Shown: positions 55,812 to 64,000 of the stretch, piece after piece
Position numbering within the stretch: position 1 is the stretch's first letter
How the letters are laid out: each line of letters starts with the position of its first letter
Position numbers and translations under genes: made by a program
The notes under the pieces: model-generated
Told to the model about the DNA's origin: nothing
Databases searched by the model: none
The model's input: the letters and a program-made list of their open reading frames with translations, nothing else
Source of the DNA: Tulasnella sp. 424
Taxonomy: Eukaryota; Basidiomycota; Agaricomycetes; Cantharellales; Tulasnellaceae
Direction: 5' to 3'
Length of the DNA stretch: 64,000 nt
Assembly: GCA_019633425.1 (NCBI GenBank)
Contig: WSUB01000007.1
Coordinates: forward strand, 310,001 to 374,000

Positions 55812-58166
55812 ATGCAAGTGGGCCAAAACGACGACGCCGACCGTCGTGGTTCGCAAGGGTCTGATCCAGGGGGTTCTAGCAGTACATCCCAGCCACTGAC
55901 AGGCAGCAAATTAGTGCGTCCTACCCGAATCACGAAGAGTGATCATAGCGCTCACCGAATCCCGTTTCTACGTAGAGGAATAAACTCCAGGGATTTGCGA
56001 AATGGCGAATTGATTCGTCCTTGATCGAATTCCCGGCAGACGGCCCGAAGTTTCGTGGAGGATTTGCGACAGTTTCGCGAGCGATTTTGGTCTCAGCTTC
56101 CGGTTCAAAAGGTAGAGCAGACGATTCAGCCCATACCGGAGGTGAGAAGAAGTCTGACGGTGGAACCCTCGGGCAGAAGGTCGGTGTCAATGAAACTTTG
56201 TTCTTTACAAGAAGTCATTAAACGAGCGGCTGACTTCCGCATGTTAGGCCGTAGCGGTAAAGAAACTAAAAATGGACAATGGAGAGGACAAAGTGCAAGT
56301 ATTGGGGGTGAGAACAAGTTATCCCAGTACATCGAGCGTTCGCACAGCGCTAAGTCCTCTTAGTTGGCACTCAGGGAAGCGGGATTCTTGACGGAGCTGT
56401 CTCACACCAATGTTATCAAGCTTGAAGGATTCGTGGAACATCTGTCCGAGGATAAGGTCTGGCTGGTCTTTCCCTGGGCAGCCAACGGGAATTTAAAGGA
56501 CTTTGTGGCCTCAGCCAACTGGGAAATACCGGAACGAATATGGCTGGTAAGATCAGGACGCTATCCTTCGTGGCGCCCTCTGAGAAACCGTAAGACAGAT
56601 AGACGACGTGGCGAGAGGAGTGGAGTACCTTCATAATCAGAATCCGCCGATCTACCATGGCGACCTCAAATCGGTGGGTCCGGATGTTACTGCGGTATGA
56701 GACTTGGCAAGCTTAAACTCTACGCTGCATAGGCCAACGTGCTGGTGAACGCAAATTGTCGCGCAGTCATCACGGACTTTGGCTCCGCGCGTCGTCTCAC
56801 GAAAAAGGATCCTCTGGTGCAACCCGAGAAAAGCAGAAAGGGCCCGCAGCCAGTACTGTTGCTCGAGGCAGAATTATGTCAAACCACCAATACCGTGACA
56901 CTGAAGGGCAATCAATTTACGCTTCGCTGGGCTGCCCCAGAGCTGCTCATGGAAGATGAACCTGGCCTTTGGAGCGATATTTGGGCACTGGGCTGGATAT
57001 TTTACGAGGTAGACCAAAATCCGGATATTGTTCTCGACAAAAGCTTACACCAACGCCGAAATAGGTTATCACAAATTCAATTCCATTTCAAAATGTCCAA
57101 AAGGACTCCGCCATTGTTATTCACGTCATTCAGGGAAACCTCCCATCCGTCGCTGACCACGCCAGCATGGTGTTGATCCGGGAACTTTACTCTCTGATGA
57201 TTACCTGTTGGATCATCGATCCCAGCAAACGGCCGACGGCAGAGGATTGTAGAAAGTCGATGAGTAGGATGGTAGGTGATGCCGATTCTGATTTATTTGA
57301 ACGCAATTTGACCTTTTGCTATATAGCCAATGGTTGTTCCGGATCCGCAGCGGACAAATGCGTCGGGATCTCGAGCTCGGCCTCCTAAACTTCTTATGAG
57401 ACTGGGAGACATGCATCGACATCAAAATGACTATATCAATGCGTCAAAATTTTACATGGAAGCCTTGGGAATCTGCGCAGAGACCGCTGACAGTGCTGGA
57501 AAAGCCGATGCTCTGTTAGGTCTAGCTCGCACTCATAAGCTTCAAGGCCAGTGGAGTGAGGCCGTTCCATTCTATTCCGAAGCAGCCCAAATCTACACCG
57601 ACATCGGCAACAGCCAAGGAAGAGCTGGTACCCTACGGGGTCTTGCTGATGCGCACCGGGCTCAAGGAGAGTACAGCAAAGCCGTTACATTCTACTCCGA
57701 GGCCGTCCAAATCAGCACTAATATCGGCGACACACAAGGGAGAGCCAATGCTCTGTGGGGTCTTGCTGACATACATCGGCTTCAAGACAACTACGGCGAA
57801 GCCGCTATGTTCTACTCCGAGGCCTTCCAAATCTACACCAACATGGGCAGCAGACAAGGAAGAGCCGACGCTCTGTGGGGTCTCGCCATGGTGCATCGGG
57901 TTCAAGAACAGTACAGTCAGGCCGTTCAGCTTTTATCCGAAAGCTTGCAAATTCGTATCGACATTGGCGACAGATACGGAGCAGCCTGGGCTCTGAAGGA
58001 CCTCGCCGGCATCCACCATGACCAGGATCAGCACGATGGCGCAATACGCCTTTATGAACAAGCTGCTGAAATTTTTGAAGAAATCGGAAATACTCAGCAC
58101 ACAGCAGACGCATTAAACTGCGCCGCTGAAGCCCGTCGAAAACTCGAACCAGCGGAAGCGGAATGA
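55812..58166 (+). CDS. TKL-like protein kinase with C-terminal TPR array
   Basis: Start MQVGQNDDADRRGSQGSD at 55812, then a disordered leader. The kinase is spread over short exons: KFRGGFATVSRAIL (glycine loop), VSMKLCSL (Lys), LREAGFLTELSHTNVIKLEG, WLVFPWAANGNLKDFV, ARGVEYLHNQNPP with catalytic YHGDLKSANVLVN across an intron, VITDFGSARR, WAAPELLMED and LWSDIWALGWIF, LITCWIIDPSKRPT. The last exon (about 57330-58166) encodes six or so TPR-type repeats of 40 residues, e.g. GLADIHRLQDNYGEAAMFYS and the near-identical GLADAHRAQGEYSKAVTFYS, each followed by a Q(I)YTNIGD...GRA spacer. Kinase-TPR fusions are common in agaricomycetes; the TPR array probably docks a partner. Some kinase junctions (56100-56360) are not fully resolved. 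Confidence 0.72.
57435..58125 (+). repeat. Tandem 120-nt TPR-coding repeats
   Basis: About five to six 120-nt units coding 40-residue TPRs. The central units share long DNA stretches (e.g. TTCTACTCCGAGGCC, CTCTGTGGGGTCT), which points to recent amplification within the gene. Confidence 0.8.
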
Positions 58167-58449
58167 TGTTTCGCCGGGACGTTTCGAGATCGAGGAGGGT
58201 TCGGTTCTTGGTACCCGACTGTGTTCCCGTTGCGCATGTTTCTGTACAGGACTGTGAGCTATGCATGTACCCCATTGACCGAGATTCTGGTACTCCGTCT
58301 CGCTTGTATCTTGTTCATGCGAGGCATTTGAATCGATTGATACCATCCTGTCGTCTGAAAGTCCTGTATCATGCACTCTTCCCATCGTTCTCCTCTCGTA
58401 TCGATGAGCTCAGGTCTAATGGAGCCGCTACAGAGCAAAGACACAGCTC

Positions 58450-59510
58450 GTAGGGAAATTACTTACGTTTCCGTTCATAAAGGGTAAGTCGGCGAGAAAC
58501 AGTGTAAGCCAAGCTTCCCTGATGGCTGTCATGGAAGGACGAATCTTGCTAGCTTTGTTGAGCTGCCTGACAATCGATTCGATTTCCTCGGCGTTGTTCT
58601 GTTGAACAAATTCATTTAGCATGGCGCCGGCTTTCTGAAGAAAAAGAGACGTGAACGGCGCACCCTGGCTTTACCCTCTGGTCCCTCGGGTAACCCGCTC
58701 CTTTCTCTGCACAGTTCAGCAAGCTTCTTCTCGAGCTCCTCCTTCCTAGCTAGTTGACCGAGAAGATGGGCGAGGTATTGGCCCTCTTGAGTCACCACTC
58801 GGGCTGTCGGTGCGTACGAAGTAGCGGTGCACTGGCGAACAGATACCTGCGGCGTTAGTTTCAAGCAGAAGCAATGATATCTTTGACGAAGTTGCACTCC
58901 CATCTTCGATCGCGTAAACGTCGTTGACGCCCAACAACCTCAAATAATCATCCACCAACAGACCCCTCCTATTCATCTGATGCTGGAGCAACTGCCCCAT
59001 CAAGTCCCTCGTAATCAGTCTGCTAACGTTGCCCGCGGCCCAGACCAACAGCGAGAAGCCCCTCGATCTGGCGTTTATCATTCTTGCCCTTGACCTCTTT
59101 GACCATAGTCTTGGTGAGGGCTTCGATGATCTGCTCCTTGAACGTCGACCCGGTGTACCAGATCAGCCTGTGGCTGAACATGGGCAAGATGTTTGGCAAG
59201 GCTTCGAAGAGGGTGATTTTAAGCTTGTCGGCGAGTTCGGGTACCAGGACCGGAGGTCGTATTTGATAAAGTCGTGTAGCTCGCCCGAGAAATCGACACC
59301 TGTGGGACCGCCGCTGACGACGACTAACGACACGCTGGGTTAGACGATGCCCGTCCTTGAGGTGTGAAGCTTAGCCTACAAACGTGCATCAACCGATTGA
59401 TTTCTTCCTCGGTCTGGTCTGGGAAGGCGGTGGACTTGATGCAGTCCATAACGCGCTCGCGGAGTATCTCAGCGTCGGGACGTTCCTTCAAGAAGCACGA
59501 ACGCTAATGC
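58450..59510 (-). pseudogene. Decayed alternative NADH dehydrogenase (NDE/NDI type)
   Basis: Pieces of a type-II (rotenone-insensitive) NADH:ubiquinone oxidoreductase lie in order but in different frames: FLKERPDAEILRERVMDCIK and STAFPDQTEEEINRLMHV (59495-59380), VVSGGPTGVDFSGELHDFIK (NADH-binding GGPTG; about 59330), LKITLFEALPNILPMFSH, LVWAAGNVSRLITRDLMGQL, GLLVDDYLRLLGVNDVYAIE, YAPTARVVTQEGQYLAHLL and LNKASKIRP. Damage: the N-terminal FAD-binding third is missing, a frame change lies near 59060, the GD of the second FAD motif (AIGDATAT) is AIEDGSAT, and a single-base loss near 58530 breaks the HxSHQGSLAY segment. The active mitochondrial gene must be elsewhere. Confidence 0.88.
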
Positions 59511-60450
59511 CTACAGGCGAGGAAGAATGACGTCACGGTCGGCGAAAAAGGCTTAAACAAAACCAACGTATCCCGCGCTCGCTGCTCTCACCTCTTTGAC
59601 ACCGGGATTTTGGCATTTTGCCGCCTCGTTTCGATGCTCGTTCACTTCCCTAACTGCGCTGCCTTCACACATATACCAGCTACCTTTCCATTCCTTAAAC
59701 TAAATATATTCACACCCCATATACCCTATTCCGTAAACCGAGACGAGTACCTGTCTTCCTGAGGTGAGTCGGTGAGCAAGGGGCCGTACAGGCGAAGGCT
59801 GTGCCCTCAAGTATGTTTCTAAGTAGGAATACCGTTCATAGGATATCTACTTAATCATCGTACAAAATTCGAAGCGTCGGTGGTTGTGCCGGTATGTGGA
59901 GTGGTGTAGGGGTGCTTGGGATGGTGCGGCATATGTGCTCATCAAGAACGAGTGGCAAGGGGATTATGTGGCCATCGACGTAATCGGTGTTGGGTTCGGC
60001 TTGTTGGCGTCTGGGTTATTGGCATGGAAGATCCGGAAGGGGACTGGCGCAGTTCGGTTGGACTGAGGCGGTTTGTTGATGGACGAGGGAAATAGCACAC
60101 CCGAGTCCGGTGTAATATTGTTTGTTGAATAGGGGAAGAATATCGGGTCAGCGTGGCGATGTTCTCCCACGGATACCATTGGATGTTACCCTGACTCAGT
60201 TGCCTGTCCATGTGTCAGTCTGTGAAAATACCAAAGACTGGCCATGGTTTCCATTTGACTCGCTGCTTACTGCGCGACTTTAGCTTCCTCGGTCAGGACC
60301 CTGAGCACATCCTCGGTCGGGATCTTGTTTTAAAGGCTCGCCTTTTCGAACCCCAACCCACCCTCTCATCTCCCCTCACCCGGTCTTACGTCTAAACCTT
60401 CTGAACCTAGCACTAATAATAACAAATCTCCATCCCCCAACACTCCTCCC
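59511..60450. other. Intergenic region with one small orphan frame
   Basis: Mostly non-coding. One small plus-strand frame, 59884-60066 (60 aa), encodes a membrane-like stretch (YVAIDVIGVGFGLLASGLLA) ending WKIRKGTGAVRLD. It has an ATG but no family resemblance and could be the stub of a lost gene. 60300-60440 is the CT-rich leader of the next gene. Confidence 0.35.
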
Positions 60451-61245
60451 ATGTTCAAGGGCGCGTCCTTCTCATTAAACACTCCCCCAACGAGCTCGGG
60501 CCCAAAGACTCCCAGAGATGCTGCCGTTCCAACCTACGTCTCTCCCTTCTCATCAAACACTCCCTCAGTCGTTCCAAAGATTCCCCAACATGCTGCCGTT
60601 CCAATGGGCATCTACGGCTACCGTTCACCACGAGGTGAGCACCATTCGGCCACTGTCTGTCATTGTCGTGCCACGGGCGCTAACACGCGTTGTTTTTCGT
60701 TTTCAGCGAGCGACTCCGAAAGCTTCCTCTGGCATCAACTCCTCCTCTACCGTCAAGGTGTCTTAAACGTCATCTTCGACGTCCGTGTCGAGCCATCCAA
60801 GGCTTACATCTCCTCCCAAGACGGCACCGCACTCCCACTCACTGAGTACTTCCACGTCCCCGCCACGCAACCCCTCCGGCGTCGCATTCAACTCATCTCC
60901 CGCTACTTTGACTGGCACATCGTCGTCGAGAACCCCAAAGGCGTCACCCTCGGTGACATTCTCTCCCGTATCAGGGACTCTTTGAACAAGAACGCTTCAA
61001 AGGAAGAATACGACGCTGTCCCCAAAGACACTCAAGCTGATATCGTCAAGGCATACCAGCGCAATTGCAGCGCCACTTCCAACGGCGTCAAGCTCCGTAA
61101 ACTACAAGAAGGTCTCAAGCGAGTCGACTGGCTGGGCAGGCTTACACTCTTTGCGGGCATGCAGAAAGACGAGGCCTACATCAACGGACGCATCCGAAGC
61201 CATAGCGAACGGGCAGAAACCTACGTTGTGGAATTCTCGCGATAA
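60451..61245 (+). CDS. DUF6699-type protein
   Basis: Two exons, 60451-60634 and 60707-61245; the 72-nt intron (GTGAGC...TTTTCAG) is a multiple of three, so retention would not break the frame. The N-terminus has repeated FSxNTPP/S...VPKxP blocks. The C-terminal ~170 residues match the basidiomycete DUF6699 pattern: FDVRVEPSKAYIS, LTEYFHVPATQPLRRRIQLI, FDWHIVVENPKGVTLGDILS, IVKAYQRNC, then KRVDWLGRLTLFAGMQ. The function of DUF6699 is unknown; such genes occur in large families in mushroom genomes. Start has a good context. Confidence 0.75.
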   Translation: MFKGASFSLNTPPTSSGPKTPRDAAVPTYVSPFSSNTPSVVPKIPQHAAVPMGIYGYRSPRGEHHSATVCHCRATGANTRCFSFSASDSESFLWHQLLLYRQGVLNVIFDVRVEPSKAYISSQDGTALPLTEYFHVPATQPLRRRIQLISRYFDWHIVVENPKGVTLGDILSRIRDSLNKNASKEEYDAVPKDTQADIVKAYQRNCSATSNGVKLRKLQEGLKRVDWLGRLTLFAGMQKDEAYINGRIRSHSERAETYVVEFSR

Positions 61246-61756
61246 ATTTCGCGCGTCCTGGCTCTCTCTCTCGCATTCGCATTTCCTCTCGGCTCTCGCT
61301 CCTCTCTCGCCCATCGCCTCTTGCCTCGGCTATTGTTTTCCGTATCATTATTGGACTCGCCCACTGAACCTTACTTGCATTCACCACCATCATCCACCTA
61401 CTCCTCCACTTCAAGCTTCCTCGGACTCTTCTGCTTTGTTATTTTACCCCCTGTCTCATTATACTTTCAACCTCGTGGCATGTTTGGCATTCTCTTTTCT
61501 TCCCTCTCCCTGATTTTGCTCTGCTACTGTATTCCTCAACTCACAAACTCCCAAAACCTGTCTCGTTACCCAAAAAACCCCTCACCGGGATTTACATGGG
61601 TTTTTCGCGCGCGTGGAAGTGTAGCGGAAGTCTTATTTTGTTATCACTAATCTCTACCTACGGCCATCGTTGTGAGGAATAAGGAAATCGTCCACTTGTT
61701 TAGTTTCGGTTTAGTTAAGTTGCGGTTACCTGATTTCCTTTTCGTGCGATGTGAGC
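61246..61756. other. 3' flank of DUF6699 gene
   Basis: CT-rich, low-complexity 510-base region with no credible coding frame. It ends at the left edge of the copied GNL1 segment. Confidence 0.4.
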
Positions 61757-62460
61757 TCAGCTATGGAGTATGTAAGTGAGTATCCCCTGTGAGTGTATAC
61801 GACACGAGAGAACGCTCACAGCTGACGCCATACTTCCAAGTTCTGCTCATAGAACGTCGGGGACCTCATTGTGAGTTCCTTGGTGCGACGAGCTTCAAAC
61901 TCCTCCTTCATATAATCATCTGCATCAGCTGGAGGGCTGTTTGGTAGATTAACCTCCAGTTGTCTTCAGCTATCGATCTTTTCCTCCATCTCCGCTCTCC
62001 ATTTTTCAAACATGGCCTCTTCGTTTCTTTCCACCTCCTCTTTGCTCATCTCGTACCGCCATTTCGGACGCTTTGGCGTCGCGAGGTCGTCCGAGCCCTG
62101 CTGGTGTACGACGTCAATGTCGAAATGCGTCTTATTGGGGTCGATTAGACGCTGCAAAGGCTCGTTTGACGCCTTCTCTCTTTACGTATACAATGCGAGG
62201 AACTCGGGCGAGACTTTGCGGAAGGCGGATTGAAGTTTTCGAGTCGACTCGATTTTCGCCGCGGCGTTTTGAGCGGCCGTGGAGATATTTGGATCATCTG
62301 AGTGCATCCGAGCTCGGAGTTGAGCTTGGGCTGGACCTCTTCACCGGTTCGGTCCTGCATGTGAAGCAGGAGGTTTTTCGATTCCTCCGCGCTTGATAGC
62401 TCGTTTCTTTTCTTTCATCTGCTTTCCTGATATCGGTTTCTTTCGCGCCATGTGTGTGGT
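61757..62460 (-). pseudogene. Broken copy of GNL1 5' end
   Basis: Corresponds to GNL1 bases 54360-55031 in the same orientation, from the first donor site (GTGAGC) to MARKKP. Frame breaks are frequent: a deletion shortens the KQRKEALQEKR region, an insertion (TTTACGTATAC) sits near 62185, and RWRHREV is replaced by an in-frame stop near 61967. The homology continues through the GNL1 leader to about 62690. It has no GTPase motifs. Confidence 0.88.
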
Positions 62461-63270
62461 AGTAAGGCCAGGTGGTGGGTCGCGGTCTCATGACAGGAAG
62501 GGTTCGGATGAGCTCATGTGGCGCTTTGTCCCACGACCGCTGAGGTAAGCTTCAGAGCAGGCAAACTGTTGCCGTTTGTCCCGTTGCTCCCTCTCCACCT
62601 CTTGCCTTAGGTCCGCCGACGCAAATTGTTGGATATTGCCCCAACCCTTTCGTTGGGCGTTTTAGAGTTGCCGCCGGGCGAAACTCGCTGGCAGGTCGTC
62701 ACCCAGCGAATCACGCTGAAACGTTCGGGCACTGGGCTCGGCTTCCGAACCGATTCGATTCCTCCGAGCCTTCGCCCCGTCTCCCTTGGCCTGTGGGTTC
62801 TCCCAGATAAATACTCACGATTAATTGCCAGCTCAGTCATTCGCGGCCATATTAAGCCTTATGGTCGGCGCTGTCTCGATGACGGGCGTGCGCAGTTGGG
62901 GCCGGGAGCCCATAATTTCTCTTCCGCCTTCATGGAGCCGGGTTCCTTTGGCAACGGGCCCCCCGGAGCGTGAAGATAGAAAGTGAAGGCGCTTTTGTCC
63001 CGCCTTTTCCGTTGCCCGACAGTTCGCCACAGGTTCATGACCAAAGAGGTGTCATGCTGAGACTCCACACACTGCCTTCTCTTGAAGGTTTTTGCCGAGC
63101 TGCGCACCCCCCGAGATATATAAGAGGACGTAGCCCACCCGCAGCTCTCTTCCTCCCGACCCTTCTACTCCTTCATTCTCATTCATCTGCAATAGTCAGA
63201 CCTATTCCTCGAGTCTTCTCTCATACTTCTGACCGCGACAATCGATCATCCCATTCACCCAACGTTGACC
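62461..63270. promoter_or_regulatory. Copied GNL1 leader and promoter of last gene
   Basis: 62461-62690 repeats the GNL1 upstream region. The rest is the upstream region of the gene at 63271, with a good TATA-like GATATATAAGAGG near 63115, about 155 bases before the ATG, and a CT-rich leader. Confidence 0.5.
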
Positions 63271-63815
63271 ATGTCGTCGTCCACCCAATCCTACACCCAA
63301 ACCTACATTCCAATCAAGCCAGCACTCAACAGTAGCAGCAGGCCAAAAAGACCTTCACCTCCTGCGTTCGGATCCCCTCAAGTCTTACAGTCGCCCCCAA
63401 GGCTTCTGGCACTGCCAGGGTCGGCTTCGCCTGTGACGCAAGGAGGCCGGACGAACCCCGAACTTGATCAGGTGGGTCTCACTATGCATCCCATGTGAAT
63501 CACACAGCCTTGCAATAGCCCAATATTGATCCGCCATGCCGTTCTTTTTTTCAGCTCGAGCAGATTGCAGACGAGATCGAACAGCTTCACAAGCGGAAAA
63601 TGTCGGACGCTTTGGCGGATCTCGGGTACTCGTCCATCGTGACGAGTGGCTTCTACGCTAGTCGGGCTCAGTCGTCGCGCCCGCCCAAGTTTAGCCCACC
63701 GCCGCCTATAATTGCCTCGGGGGGCGGGTCCGGGCTGGTGGCGAAACGCCGTTTGGATCGATCATGCCCGGCTGCTCTTCCGGATTCTCCCCGAGTTGAC
63801 ACCTTTGGCCGATGA
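63271..63815 (+). CDS. Small hypothetical protein
   Basis: Two exons, 63271-63471 and 63555-63815, with a canonical GTGGGT...TTTTTTTCAG intron that keeps the frame. About 154 aa. The N-terminal half is Ser/Pro-rich (KRPSPPAFGSPQVLQSPPR). Exon 2 opens with a helical segment LEQIADEIEQLHKRKMSDAL and then ADLGYSSIVTSGFYASRAQS; the end is low complexity. ATG lies in a good ACCATG context and a TATA-like box is upstream, so the gene is probably expressed. No family recognised. Confidence 0.55.
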
Positions 63816-64000
63816 TGAGACAAGGCCTTTACCCCGAACCCGTACATTACTTACTATTTAAGGGCCACTGTGTGGTTCCGAGTGTGTTAATCTCCCCGCT
63901 CTCCGATGTATCTATATATCGTTATTTTGCTGTATGCTACTTGTTACCCTGATGTGTAATATTGGTGTTTCATGTACAGCCAAACCCTGCGTTTGATATC
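63816..64000. other. 3' flank at window end
   Basis: Non-coding sequence after the last gene; nothing recognised. Confidence 0.5.

Noticed and set aside
1..64000. Transposons, LTRs or CRISPR-like arrays as the cause of the duplications
   Set aside because: No transposase, integrase or reverse-transcriptase motif, no terminal repeats and no regularly spaced repeats were seen on either strand.

Overview
The window is nuclear DNA of a filamentous basidiomycete, most likely an agaricomycete (mushroom-forming fungus). The evidence is dense genes on both strands, many short introns of about 50-75 nt with GT-AG ends, very small coding exons, and proteins typical of that group: a tandem pair resembling Clp1 (clampless1), an F-box/LRR protein, a DUF6699 protein, and fast-evolving TKL-like kinases. 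No bacterial operon signal, CRISPR array, rRNA or tRNA was seen. Exon borders were worked out by hand from reading frames and splice sites.

Layout, left to right. 1-12.8 kb is conserved housekeeping: splicing factor Cwc25 (-), sorting nexin Snx4/Atg24 (-), a PTM1/GOST seven-TM protein (+), fructosamine-3-kinase (-), mitochondrial NADH-cytochrome b5 reductase Mcr1 (+) and a Chk2/Rad53-type FHA kinase (-). 13.2-16.6 kb holds two tandem Clp1-like genes. 17-19 kb is an Rsc9-like chromatin-remodelling subunit whose 5' end looks cut off. 19.2-28.4 kb is a rearranged block: two duplicated type-B carboxylesterases, an F-box gene between them, a secreted two-module Cys/Thr-rich protein, and a dead copy of that protein's head. 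28.6-43.9 kb is conserved again: an RMD1/DUF155 membrane protein (-), Npr3 of the SEACIT/GATOR1 complex (+), a mitochondrial RRM-like protein (+) and the very large Tao3/Furry/PAG1 morphogenesis scaffold (+).

44-47.4 kb contains the most unusual object: a direct duplication of the Tao3 3' end plus the neighbouring PB1-gene 3' end, with a kinase gene inside it. The kinase frame splices without a break into the duplicated Tao3 tail, giving a predicted kinase-Tao3-tail chimera. 47.6-55 kb carries the PB1-domain protein, a xylose-reductase-type aldo-keto reductase and the GNL1 GTPase (all -). 55.8-63.8 kb is accessory: a kinase-TPR gene, a decayed alternative NADH dehydrogenase, a DUF6699 gene, a broken copy of the GNL1 5' end, and a small unrecognised gene.

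Two themes stand out. First, three separate direct segmental duplications (esterase block, Tao3/PB1 tails, GNL1 head) each enclose lineage-specific genes. Second, splicing is unusual in places: an apparent AT-AC intron is shared by both esterases, one esterase has a GC-AG intron where its twin has GT-AG, and an intron+exon unit is tandemly duplicated in frame in the chimera.
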